From assembly GCA_024679565.1 (NCBI GenBank), contig JAIBDD010000012.1:21769-85768 (forward strand): 64,000 nucleotides of DNA, read 5' to 3'. Made by a program: the position numbers and the translations under genes. How positions within the stretch are numbered: position 1 is the first letter of the stretch; every line of letters begins with the position of its first letter. Below, one piece after another: positions 26,144 to 36,594 of the stretch. Below the pieces are notes generated by a model, which was not told the origin of the DNA, made no database searches, and saw nothing but the letters and a program-made list of their open reading frames with translations. The DNA is from Bacteroidota bacterium. GTDB lineage: Bacteria; Bacteroidota; Bacteroidia; NS11-12g; UBA9320.

Positions 26144-26881
26144 ATGAAAAATAAACTCCTTGGGTTATTGGCTTTGGTTGTAACAGGATGTACGTCAAAT
26201 ACGTCAACGGAAACAAAGAATCCAGAAAAGATTGAGAAGCAAGAGGAAGAGCATGAGATACAGGATTTCTATTTTCCACTTTCCGACACGATGGTTCCAA
26301 CAACATATACGTACGAAGTAGTTACGGCTTCGAAAGACAAGTCACCTGAACATTATTTTGAGTTTTTAGAGTTTAAGAGAAATGACGACGGGTATTATAC
26401 ATTTAGTAGGTACGAAAAGTCACAGAACTTAGTTGACAGTATGGTCTTTGATTTAGACGAACACGGAGCCAATGTCGTACATCACTTTATTAAGACACAA
26501 GAGAACGACTTTGTAAAAGCCAGTGTAAACCCAAAGCTTATTTTTCCGTGGAAAAGAGAGTTAAATGGACGTATGACAAATAACTTTAGCTACATGTCGG
26601 TTGTTAATGGCAAGCCTACTTCTACAATGGTGAATGTAAACAATGGATTTGTTGGATTTTTGGAGGTAGACAACGCTTTGTCCAACGAAAATAAGTGTAT
26701 CAAAATCGTACACCAGACCGAAGCGAGGTTTGAAGATATGAGTACAAAAAAGGTATATAATTATTCTTCGAAGGGTGAAATAATTGATTTAAAGGGAATC
26801 GGAGTGTATAAATCTATAGAAATGAACAACCACGGAGACACCACGATAAAGAAACTAGTTGATATAAAAAGAGATAGGTAA
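26144..26881 (+). CDS. Putative lipoprotein of unknown function
   Basis: A short signal peptide with a lipobox (LVVTGC) is followed by a Glu/Lys-rich linker and a mature domain of about 200 residues that I do not recognise. It contains strand-rich segments such as TTYTYEVVTASKDK and GFLEVDNALSNENKCIKIVHQ. It starts its own transcription unit judging by the -7 box, and lies 56 bases after the DinB-like gene. Confidence 0.7.
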   Translation: MKNKLLGLLALVVTGCTSNTSTETKNPEKIEKQEEEHEIQDFYFPLSDTMVPTTYTYEVVTASKDKSPEHYFEFLEFKRNDDGYYTFSRYEKSQNLVDSMVFDLDEHGANVVHHFIKTQENDFVKASVNPKLIFPWKRELNGRMTNNFSYMSVVNGKPTSTMVNVNNGFVGFLEVDNALSNENKCIKIVHQTEARFEDMSTKKVYNYSSKGEIIDLKGIGVYKSIEMNNHGDTTIKKLVDIKRDR

Positions 26882-26928
26882 TTCAAGACATTTCTTGAAT
26901 TGACAGCGCTACTAAATATTCAGGGATA

Positions 26929-27309
26929 ATGACTACAACACCAGAACACGACGCACGTATTGCGAAATTGACTTTTGCCTCTGTTTACCCTAGTTACGTA
27001 GATAAGGTTAAAAAAAAGGGTAGAAGTGTTGAAGAACTGCATGAGGTGATTACTTGGTTGACGGGCTTCAACGACGATACTATTCAATCTCTGATTGATG
27101 AGAAAGCGACCTTCGAATCATTTTTCGAGCGGACAAATTTGCATCCAAATGCAACATTAATCAAAGGAGTAATCTGTGGATACCGAATTGAGGAAATTGT
27201 TTCGCCACTCACCAAACAGGCCCGTTATATGGACAAACTCGTAGACGAATTAGCGAAGGGTCGTAAAATGGATAAGATATTACGTAGCCTCTATGAGATA
27301 GGAAGGTGA
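26929..27309 (+). CDS. DUF2200 family protein
   Basis: A 126-residue cytosolic protein matching the DUF2200 pattern: RIAKLTFASVYPSYVDKVKKKGR, ELHEVITWLTGF, FFERTNLHPNATLIKGVICGYRIEEI, and a lysine-rich end (DELAKGRKMDKILR). The family is widespread, single-domain and of unknown function. The complete family length is present. No partner genes are evident. Confidence 0.88.
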   Translation: MTTTPEHDARIAKLTFASVYPSYVDKVKKKGRSVEELHEVITWLTGFNDDTIQSLIDEKATFESFFERTNLHPNATLIKGVICGYRIEEIVSPLTKQARYMDKLVDELAKGRKMDKILRSLYEIGR

Positions 27310-27638
27310 AACGATGAACCTTCAATCCTTCAGACATTCAATCCTTCAGGATCATTCCCGCCCCCAATACTCACTCATGTGTGTTTCTGCCTGACGAATC
27401 CAGCTATCATTATTGATTAAGGAGTCTGACATATATTTCGTTTTTAGGTTATGAAGCCCAAATTTAATAAATATGGGCACATAAAAGGGTTAAGAATAGA
27501 TGGTAATGCGGTTTTTTATGATAGACGAAATACGAGTTTACATGAGTGACACAGATCAATTAGGGTTGCATAATTGTAATACGCAGTAACAGGCGATTAG
27601 TTACATTTATTTCTATTTAATTGTCGTTAATTTGAACC
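27310..27638. other. Gene-free region, short direct repeat
   Basis: This 329-base gap before the glycosyltransferase holds an exact 13-base direct repeat (TTCAATCCTTCAG at 27321-27333 and 27337-27349, period 16) right after the DUF2200 stop. I see no open frame, tRNA, terminator or convincing promoter in the rest. Confidence 0.55.
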
Positions 27639-28571
27639 ATGATTTCTGTCATCATACCGATTTACAACGAAGAACAAAATATCCTGCCCATGTATGCGCG
27701 CATGGCTGAGGTGTTTGACAAGCTAAACGTAAAACGAGAGTATATATATGTAAACGATGGGAGTGAAGATGATAGTGAACACGTTATCAAGCGATTGGCT
27801 AAGCAACATGCTGATGTAAAATACATCAATTTTAGCCGCAACTTTGGTCATCAAGTGGCTGTAAGTGCGGGTTTAGACAAGGCCGAAGGGGATAAAGTGG
27901 TAATGATTGACGCCGATGGTCAAGATCCTCCAGAAGTAATTGAAGAGTTGTATTTGAAAAGCTTAGAAGGCTTCGAAGTTGTTTATGCAAAACGTGAAAG
28001 CCGTAAGGGTGAATCTGCCATGAAAATTGCAACAGCCAAGTGGTTTTATCGTGTGCTTAATAGAATCACGAGCTTCGAGATACCTTTGGATACAGGTGAT
28101 TTTCGAATTATGGACCGCAAAGTGGTTGATCAGTTGATAAACATGCCAGAGCACCACAAATTCTTACGTGGTCAAATTTCATGGATTGGATTTAACCAAA
28201 CGTATGTGTCGTTTAAGCGTGATGAACGTATGAGCGGAGAAACAGGGTACACCTATTCAAGAATGATTCGTTTGGCTTTGGATGGAATCACCTCATTTAG
28301 CAACTGGCCGCTCAGAATAGCCACCATATCTGGGTTTGTGTTTTCATTTATTGGCTTTATCCTGATTCTGTACACCTTGTATTCTAAATATTATTCAGAA
28401 ACATATCAAGCAGGTTGGGCCTCACAAATGATTACCTTAATATTTATTGGAGGTATTCAACTGATTGGGATCGGAATAATAGGAGAGTATATAAGTCGGA
28501 TGAACGAAAACATTAAGGGTCGTCCTTTGTATATTGTAAAAGACTCTAACATTTCAGATGCATCAGATTGA
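27639..28571 (+). CDS. GT2 family glycosyltransferase, DPM1/GtrB-like
   Basis: The N-terminal GT-A domain has VIIPIYNEEQNI, the nucleotide-binding YVNDGSEDDS, the NFGHQVAVSAGL segment and the DADGQDPPEV catalytic/metal motif. The C-terminal 90 residues contain two membrane helices (FVFSFIGFILILYTLY and LIFIGGIQLIGIGIIGEYI). This is the usual architecture of enzymes that transfer a sugar from a nucleotide sugar to polyprenyl phosphate at the inner membrane. The gene overlaps the following unknown gene by 14 bases. Confidence 0.92.
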   Translation: MISVIIPIYNEEQNILPMYARMAEVFDKLNVKREYIYVNDGSEDDSEHVIKRLAKQHADVKYINFSRNFGHQVAVSAGLDKAEGDKVVMIDADGQDPPEVIEELYLKSLEGFEVVYAKRESRKGESAMKIATAKWFYRVLNRITSFEIPLDTGDFRIMDRKVVDQLINMPEHHKFLRGQISWIGFNQTYVSFKRDERMSGETGYTYSRMIRLALDGITSFSNWPLRIATISGFVFSFIGFILILYTLYSKYYSETYQAGWASQMITLIFIGGIQLIGIGIIGEYISRMNENIKGRPLYIVKDSNISDASD

Positions 28572-29130
28572 GCCACATTATTTATGGCGCCATGTGTACA
28601 AAGCGAGTAACGACCCCAATAGCCCGTTTTATCAAACACAACACAGCCAATTCGAATTCACCAATAAGATTTACAATTACTTGGTGCACCCACAATGGGA
28701 TTATTTCGGCAGTGAAACGTTATTGCTAAAAGTCCTTTTTGTTGACTACGATGTCAAATATGCGGTGATCGAAATGATTGGCGAATGGAATGATACCATA
28801 CACAATGATATCGCAATACTCAAGCGAGAGGTGATTGATGAAATGATTGATTTAGGCATTGAAAAGTTTATCATTCTTGGAGAAAACATATTGAATTTTC
28901 ATCCAAGTGACGATGCTTATTACCAAGAATGGTGGGAAGATACACCGGGAGGTTGGGTTGCCTTTTTACATTGTCGCGACCATATTTTACAAGAAATGGA
29001 ATCCGTTGGAATTGGAAACTTCATACGTCTTGAGGAAGAAGATGAAAACACCTGGAATTGGAAAACCAAAAAACCTGAACATCTATTTGAAATCGTTGAT
29101 GAGATGATGATGAAGACGTTAGAAATGTAA
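28558..29130 (+). CDS. Conserved hypothetical protein coupled to the glycosyltransferase
   Basis: A 190-residue acidic cytosolic protein with no signal or membrane segment. It opens MHQIEPHYLWRHVYKASNDPNSPFY and has LLKVLFVDYDVKYAVIEMIGEWNDTIHNDI and FIILGENILNFHPSDDAYYQEW. I recall this as a conserved Bacteroidota family without an assigned function. The 14-base overlap with the glycosyltransferase (ATGCATCAGATTGA) suggests coupled translation and a related role. Confidence 0.78.
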   Translation: MHQIEPHYLWRHVYKASNDPNSPFYQTQHSQFEFTNKIYNYLVHPQWDYFGSETLLLKVLFVDYDVKYAVIEMIGEWNDTIHNDIAILKREVIDEMIDLGIEKFIILGENILNFHPSDDAYYQEWWEDTPGGWVAFLHCRDHILQEMESVGIGNFIRLEEEDENTWNWKTKKPEHLFEIVDEMMMKTLEM

Positions 29131-29257
29131 ATGTTGAAATGGGACCCTTTTTGTACCCGTGACGCAGGGTCATCTACAAGCCAATTCGAAACAATAATAG
29201 AATACTTCTATCTGTGGCAATTGAATGCGCAGGCTAATTTACCGCATCAACACAGTA

Positions 29258-30526
29258 TTAGTCGTCAGGGTCAATCTTCAACCGAACCGTCTCAATCCGG
29301 TGGTCTTCAGAATGCAATATGGTAAAGATAAAGCGGCCAAGATCGATGGTATCCCCTTCGTTAGGAATACTCTGATGCTCTGAAATAATGAATCCGCCAA
29401 GGGTTTCGTAATCGCCCTCTGGAACCTTTAAGTTGTATTTTTCATTAAGAAAATCAACTTCCAGCTTAGCTGATAATTCATATTCTAAATCAGATATTTT
29501 TTTATCAATGACGTCGGTTTGATCGTCATGTTCGTCTTCAATTTCGCCAAAAATTTCTTCGATAATGTCTTCGGTTGTTACAATGCCTGATGTCCCACCA
29601 AACTCATCCACTACAACCGCAATACTCTTCCTGTTGATGGTAAACTCATTTAACATTTCATTGGCGAGTTTCGATTCTGTGGTTATTAGTATAGGGATAA
29701 GAATAGAACTAATGTTTTTGGGTTCTTTGAATAAATCAATGTGGTGCACATATCCGATGATGTTGTCAATCGTGTCGCGATACACCAATAACTTGCTATG
29801 CCCACTTTCCATAAACAAGGCTAACAAATCCTCAACAGAGCTATTTAAATCGATGGCCACTAATGCTGTACGCGGCACCATACATTCTCTTATTTGAACG
29901 CTTCCGAAGTCTAAGGCATTTTTAAGGATGTCGGTGTCTACGTCACGATCATCTTCGTGTTTGTGCTTCTGACTTTCTGTGATATAATGGTCAAGATCCA
30001 AACGGCTGAAAGTTGGACTCTCTTCGGTGAATTCTTTATTTAAGAAAATCCGGAGCATTCGCTTGGCCATCCACAAGGTAAAACGCACGATGGGCGATAA
30101 GAGCTTTGCGAAAAATTGAAAGGGGTAAATAAGTACACTTAGGATTCCTGTGGGGTTGATTCTGAAAAGCGCTTTTGGAACAAATTCAGCCAACACCAAA
30201 ACGATAAGGGTCGAAATAAATGTAATTACGAGCATTTGCCCAATACCTTCAAGGTGTAACCCAAATACATCCGAAAGACTACGGTTTAGCAAGTTTTCCA
30301 TGGCCAAACCATAAATCACAATAGCGATGTTGTTTCCAACAAGAATGGTACTTATAAATCTGGATGGCGTTTTGATATATTTAGCGCAAACCATAGCCCA
30401 TTTTACACCTTGTCCACTCTTTAATTCAATACGTAACTTATTCGCTGATAAGAAAGCGATTTCAAGCCCTGAAAAGAAAGCTGATAAAAGAAGGGTAAAG
30501 AGAATTACTAAAAAGGAAGATTCCAT
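29258..30526 (-). CDS. CNNM/CBS-domain transporter-like protein (hemolysin C/CorC family)
   Basis: The start is at the ATG giving MESSFLVILFT; the track's TTG start adds six residues. The N-terminal CNNM (DUF21) domain has about four hydrophobic segments with FSGLEIAFLSANKLRIE. It is followed by two CBS domains (near 205-325; MVPRTALVAIDLN, VDEFGGTSGIVTTEDIIEEIFGEI) and a C-terminal CorC/HlyC domain. Members take part in Mg2+ or other cation export. The gliding protein GldE has the same architecture, but no gld genes are nearby, so I leave the symbol blank. Confidence 0.87.
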   Translation of the reverse strand: MESSFLVILFTLLLSAFFSGLEIAFLSANKLRIELKSGQGVKWAMVCAKYIKTPSRFISTILVGNNIAIVIYGLAMENLLNRSLSDVFGLHLEGIGQMLVITFISTLIVLVLAEFVPKALFRINPTGILSVLIYPFQFFAKLLSPIVRFTLWMAKRMLRIFLNKEFTEESPTFSRLDLDHYITESQKHKHEDDRDVDTDILKNALDFGSVQIRECMVPRTALVAIDLNSSVEDLLALFMESGHSKLLVYRDTIDNIIGYVHHIDLFKEPKNISSILIPILITTESKLANEMLNEFTINRKSIAVVVDEFGGTSGIVTTEDIIEEIFGEIEDEHDDQTDVIDKKISDLEYELSAKLEVDFLNEKYNLKVPEGDYETLGGFIISEHQSIPNEGDTIDLGRFIFTILHSEDHRIETVRLKIDPDD

Positions 30527-30595
30527 AGTGCTTGCGCAATACAAAAGTATGGAAATTATTGAATTCTAGGGCTTTCCCTACCCAAGTCAAACACT

Positions 30596-30603
30596 TATTT
30601 TTG
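30596..30603 (+). promoter_or_regulatory. Candidate -7 box of gltX
   Basis: TATTTTTG matches TAnnTTTG and ends 13 bases before the gltX ATG. A TTTC 19 bases upstream (30573-30576) is a weak -33 element. The implied leader is under 10 bases. Confidence 0.45.
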
Positions 30604-30616
30604 CGGCGTTTTACTC

Positions 30617-32149
30617 ATGGATAGAAAAGTTCGCGTACGTTTTGCGCCCAGTCCAACAGGACCTTTACATATTGGTGGTGTGCGCACCGCCTTGTTCAAT
30701 TATTTGTTTGCCAAAAAACATGGTGGTGATTTCATTCTGCGAATTGAAGACACCGACCAAAAACGATTTGTTGAAGGTGCTGAAGCCTACATTAATGAAT
30801 CTCTTGAATGGTTAGGTATTTCTCCTGATGAAGGAGTTGTTCAGGGAGGGGAGTATGCCCCATACCGACAAAGTGAACGTATGTCGATGTACAAACAATA
30901 CGCCGATCAATTAATTGAGGCGGGTCATGCCTATTACGCTTTTGATACTTCTGAGGAATTAGACGAAATGCGTAAGAAGCTAGAGGCCGCCCGAATGAGT
31001 GCCAAGTACGATGCAACCTCTCGAATGAATATGAAGAACTCTTTGAGTTTGAGTCAGGATGAGGTGAACAAACGTCTAGAAAATGGCGATCCGTATGTGA
31101 TTAGAATTAAGCTTCCACGTAAAGAAGAAGTTCGGTTTCATGATGAAGTACGTGGTTGGGTTGTTGTGCATACCAGTCAAATGGACGACAAAGTTTTGCT
31201 TAAGCAAGATGGTTTGCCAACGTACCATTTAGCAAACGTTGTTGACGACCATATTATGGAAATTACGCATGTAATACGCGGTGAAGAATGGTTGCCTTCT
31301 GCTCCATTACATGTGTTGCTATACCGATATTTAGGATGGGAAGAAACCATGCCCAAATTTGCCCATTTGTCTTTGCTATTAAAGCCTGACGGAAAGGGGA
31401 AATTAAGTAAACGAGATGGAGACCGATTAGGATTTCCGGTGTTTCCTTTAGAATGGACTGATCCAAAATCGAATGAAATTAGTTCCGGTTATCGGGAAGG
31501 TGGATACCTGCCAGATGCTGTTTTAAACATGTTGGCTCTTTTAGGTTGGCACCCTTCAGACAATCAAGAAATGTTTACGTTGGATGAATTGGTAGAAGCA
31601 TTCTCACTAGAAAAAGTGTCAAAAAGTGGAGCCAAATTCGATGCCGATAAAGCGAAATGGTTTAACAACCGGTATTTGCAGTCTATGGATAACCAAATAT
31701 TGGCAGACTTGTTAAAGCCAATGATTGCGGAAAAAGGGTGGGAGAGTGACAATGATTACCTTGTCGACGTTGTGACGATGGTTAAGGAAAAAGTAAACTT
31801 TGCGCCTGAAATTTTGGCTGTTTCTGAATACTTTTTTGTTGATCCAACGTCGTACGATGAAAAAGCGGTTAAGAAAAAATGGAAGGGTGAAACTCCTCAA
31901 GTAATTACTGATTTGGCCGATGTTTTTTCAGGTATGGAAGACTTTTCAGCCGATGATATTCAAGCGAAGTTTAGTGCTTTTGCGGAGGATAAAGGAGTGT
32001 CTCCAGGTTCAATAATGCAACCACTACGATTGTCTGTTAGTGGTATGGCAGGTGGACCGCCCATATTTGATATGCTGGCTTTGTTAGGAAAAGATGTTGT
32101 TGTGTCGCGTATGCAAGTAGCAAACGACCGGATAACTTCTACAGTTTAG
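30617..32149 (+). CDS. gltX: Glutamate--tRNA ligase
   Basis: Class Ic synthetase that charges tRNA with glutamate. The HIGH motif appears as HIGG in PTGPLHIGGVRTAL (residue 18), and the KMSKS loop as KLSKRDGDRLGFPV near residue 265. The C-terminal helical anticodon-binding region is complete and the 510 aa length is normal. Whether it is discriminating or also charges tRNA-Gln cannot be read from this window. It is followed on the same strand by the FtsB/DivIC-like gene. Confidence 0.98.
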   Translation: MDRKVRVRFAPSPTGPLHIGGVRTALFNYLFAKKHGGDFILRIEDTDQKRFVEGAEAYINESLEWLGISPDEGVVQGGEYAPYRQSERMSMYKQYADQLIEAGHAYYAFDTSEELDEMRKKLEAARMSAKYDATSRMNMKNSLSLSQDEVNKRLENGDPYVIRIKLPRKEEVRFHDEVRGWVVVHTSQMDDKVLLKQDGLPTYHLANVVDDHIMEITHVIRGEEWLPSAPLHVLLYRYLGWEETMPKFAHLSLLLKPDGKGKLSKRDGDRLGFPVFPLEWTDPKSNEISSGYREGGYLPDAVLNMLALLGWHPSDNQEMFTLDELVEAFSLEKVSKSGAKFDADKAKWFNNRYLQSMDNQILADLLKPMIAEKGWESDNDYLVDVVTMVKEKVNFAPEILAVSEYFFVDPTSYDEKAVKKKWKGETPQVITDLADVFSGMEDFSADDIQAKFSAFAEDKGVSPGSIMQPLRLSVSGMAGGPPIFDMLALLGKDVVVSRMQVANDRITSTV

Positions 32150-32204
32150 TACAGATTTCAATCTGCTGTTTATTAGTCAATGTCGGATGAAACCAATTCT
32201 GAAG

Positions 32205-32212
32205 TAGCTTTG
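32205..32212 (+). promoter_or_regulatory. Candidate -7 box of the FtsB/DivIC-like gene
   Basis: TAGCTTTG matches TAnnTTTG and ends 4 bases before the ATG, predicting a leaderless transcript. No clear -33 element. Confidence 0.4.
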
Positions 32213-32216
32213 TGTT

Positions 32217-32501
32217 ATGTCGCGTCCGCTGTATAAAAATCGATATTTCATAGTCTTTGTTGTGTTGGCCGCGTGGTTGACATTTTTTGATCAGAACAAC
32301 TTCGTTTACCAGTATAAATTACGCAAACAAATTACTGCCCTAGAGGTAGAAAAAGAGTTTTATGAAGCCGAAATTGTCAAATTGAAGGAGCAAAAAAAGC
32401 AATTGAGCACTGACGAAGAAATGCTTGAGAAGTTTGCCCGAGAACAATATTTGATGAAAAAAAAGGACGAAGTGCTGTTTCTGTTAAATGAAGAAGAATA
32501 G
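32217..32501 (+). CDS. Septum formation initiator (FtsB/DivIC-like)
   Basis: A 94-residue bitopic protein: a short basic N-terminus (RPLYKNRY), one membrane helix (IVFVVLAAWLTFF), then a coiled coil (LRKQITALEVEKEFYEAEIVKLKEQKKQL) and the conserved EKFAREQYLMKKKDEVLFLL end typical of FtsB/DivIC. These proteins form the FtsQ-FtsL-FtsB subcomplex of the divisome. Its position behind gltX and before the isocitrate dehydrogenase gene is not division-specific. Confidence 0.9.
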   Translation: MSRPLYKNRYFIVFVVLAAWLTFFDQNNFVYQYKLRKQITALEVEKEFYEAEIVKLKEQKKQLSTDEEMLEKFAREQYLMKKKDEVLFLLNEEE

Positions 32502-32540
32502 TGTTAAGACGCTTCGAATATTCACCCGTTTTCATCCTAA

Positions 32541-34817
<2,277 letters not shown>

Positions 34818-35119
34818 TTTGCATAATTCGTTTCTTTCGGATCGAAGCGAAAAGTCTTGAGAAATTTGAGTTAAAGTCTAAGTTTAAATAAGGGCTTACC
34901 AGCCCTTACCCCGGCCCGCATTTCTGTGGGGCCATCGCTCAGCTTTGCACCGACATTGAATATTACGCCATCAAGAGTTTGCGACGTAAAATGAAAATCG
35001 GTTATAGACCGATAGCCTATAACAAAGAGTTCTACTGTTGTTCGTAACGTCACAATCTCTGAATGACGGTTAATGAACGAATTCAATTAAACATTAAGAA
35101 ATAAGCATTAAAAATTAAT
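34818..35119 (-). repeat. Gene-free region with a GC-rich element, possible dispersed repeat
   Basis: The 300 bases between the isocitrate dehydrogenase gene and fabD hold a perfect hairpin TAAGGGCT-TACC-AGCCCTTA (34889-34908) next to a GC-rich stretch through about 34960. A 71-codon minus-strand ORF (34871-35086) covers it; its second half reads KLSDGPTEMRAGVRAGK. The higher GC than the surroundings, the hairpin and a string that reminds me of small ORFs seen repeatedly in related genomes suggest a dispersed repeat rather than a gene. This is weakly supported without a genome-wide search. Confidence 0.35.
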
Positions 35120-36001
35120 CTAACTCACACCACTAGTCTGCAGCGCCCGATCAACCTTCTTTATCATTCCTTGTAGTGCTCGACCTGGGCCTACTTCAAT
35201 AAATTCAGAAGCACCATCGGAAACCATATTCTGAACACTTTGCGTCCACTTTACCGGTGCGGTAAGTTGTGCAATTAAATTGGCTTTAATGACTTGTGGG
35301 TCTGTTTCGCCAACCGTAGAAACATTTTGGTACACAGGGCAAGCTGGCTTGCTGAAGTCAGCGTTGTTGATTGCATCGGCTAATTCAGTTTTGGCCGGCT
35401 CCATAAGTGGTGAGTGAAAAGCCCCTCCTACAGGTAGAGGCAGCGCACGCTTTGCACCTTTTTCGAGTAATTTTTCACAGGCAATTTTAACCCCTTCATT
35501 GCTCCCAGATATAACGAGTTGACCAGGGCAATTGTAATTTGCAGCAACCACAACTTCATCACTAATCTCAGCACAAACTGATTCTACATCAGCGTCATCA
35601 AGCCCCAAAATTGCAGCCATGGTAGAAGGATTTTGTTCACATGCTTTTTGCATTGCCGTGGCTCTTGTACTTACAAGTTTTAATCCATCTTCAAAACTCA
35701 AAACATCAGCAGCAACGAGTGCAGAAATTTCTCCTAACGAGTGACCTGCCAACATAGCTGGGTTAAAATTTTCCATCGTTTTGGCTACAATTACCGAATG
35801 CAGAAACACTGCAGGTTGTGTAATTTTGGTTTGCTTTAAGTCCTCTGCAGAGCCTTCAAACATGACGTCTGTTATGTCAAAACCGAGTATATCATTGGCT
35901 TGGTCAAACAATGCTTTAGCTGTTGCATTAGAGTCGTAAAGTTCTTTCCCCATTCCTGTGAATTGGGCGCCTTGTCCTGGAAAAACGTATGCCTTTGTCA
36001 T
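35120..36001 (-). CDS. fabD: Malonyl CoA-acyl carrier protein transacylase
   Basis: The FabD fold has the opening FPGQGAQFTGMGKEL, the nucleophile in AGHSLGEISAL (Ser near residue 92) and the histidine in GGAFHSPLM near residue 200. It loads malonyl groups onto ACP for fatty acid synthesis. At 293 aa it is full length. It is the last gene of a minus-strand run Nif3-like, zinc ribbon, TPR, lipoprotein, fabD, with 5 bases separating it from the lipoprotein gene. Confidence 0.97.
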   Translation of the reverse strand: MTKAYVFPGQGAQFTGMGKELYDSNATAKALFDQANDILGFDITDVMFEGSAEDLKQTKITQPAVFLHSVIVAKTMENFNPAMLAGHSLGEISALVAADVLSFEDGLKLVSTRATAMQKACEQNPSTMAAILGLDDADVESVCAEISDEVVVAANYNCPGQLVISGSNEGVKIACEKLLEKGAKRALPLPVGGAFHSPLMEPAKTELADAINNADFSKPACPVYQNVSTVGETDPQVIKANLIAQLTAPVKWTQSVQNMVSDGASEFIEVGPGRALQGMIKKVDRALQTSGVS

Positions 36002-36006
36002 ATGTG

Positions 36007-36570
36007 TTAATTTTTTTGAGTTTGTGGTGGTATAAACTGACCAACGATCTGGTAAGTTTCTGTACCCATTATTTTCGTCGATCGATTGACATGAACAGTA
36101 TAGCCAACGTTTTGCGTGTAGCTAATACCAGTTATTGATGATGTTATTTTTCCTTCGTTTATAATCTGTGCTGAAAAACGATTGATAGAGCTATCGGGAT
36201 TAAGTTTAATCTTGAAACTTTGAATTTTCTGGTTTGGATTTGTCGCTTTATAAACGTTCGCGGTTTCGTTTGGGTCGTCATGCGTCTCTACCCTAACGAA
36301 ATCGGTTTTCCAAACTGCAGGTTTAATCTTGATGTCTAGAAATGCAAAAAGTTCTTTAGACCAATCGGGTGTATCCGTTGAGTCACTGTTTGTGGTAGAG
36401 TCCATTCTCGTGCGCTTGTAAAAGCCAGTTTGATTCGCTGTAAGGGCTACAACTTCTGATTGAAAGTATTGCTGAACATCAATATAAGCATCTCGATTTA
36501 TTTCTCGATCATTACTTGTGTTACAGCTCAACACTACAATGGATATAACTATGAAAACGTTAAATTTCAA
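36007..36570 (-). CDS. Putative lipoprotein of unknown function
   Basis: A short signal peptide with a lipobox (SIVVLSC) precedes a 170-residue mature domain that I do not recognise. It contains FLDIKIKPAVWKTDFVRVET and a strand-rich end (VGYTVHVNRSTKIMGTETYQIVGQF). The gene lies 24 bases after the TPR gene and 5 bases before fabD, so all three are probably cotranscribed. Confidence 0.7.
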   Translation of the reverse strand: MKFNVFIVISIVVLSCNTSNDREINRDAYIDVQQYFQSEVVALTANQTGFYKRTRMDSTTNSDSTDTPDWSKELFAFLDIKIKPAVWKTDFVRVETHDDPNETANVYKATNPNQKIQSFKIKLNPDSSINRFSAQIINEGKITSSITGISYTQNVGYTVHVNRSTKIMGTETYQIVGQFIPPQTQKN

Positions 36571-36594
36571 GGTGTCAAAAATAAAGTAGATTAC

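Noticed and set aside
27321-27349. CRISPR-like or tandem repeat (TTCAATCCTTCAG twice)
   Set aside because: Only two copies with a 3-base spacer; too small for an array.
29258-30544. TTG start of the CNNM protein at 30544
   Set aside because: The ATG at 30526 gives a normal family N-terminus; the extra residues are not family-like.
34871-35086. 71-aa minus-strand ORF downstream of fabD as a gene
   Set aside because: It covers a hairpin and a GC-rich block and looks like part of a repeat; no domain or signal is recognisable.
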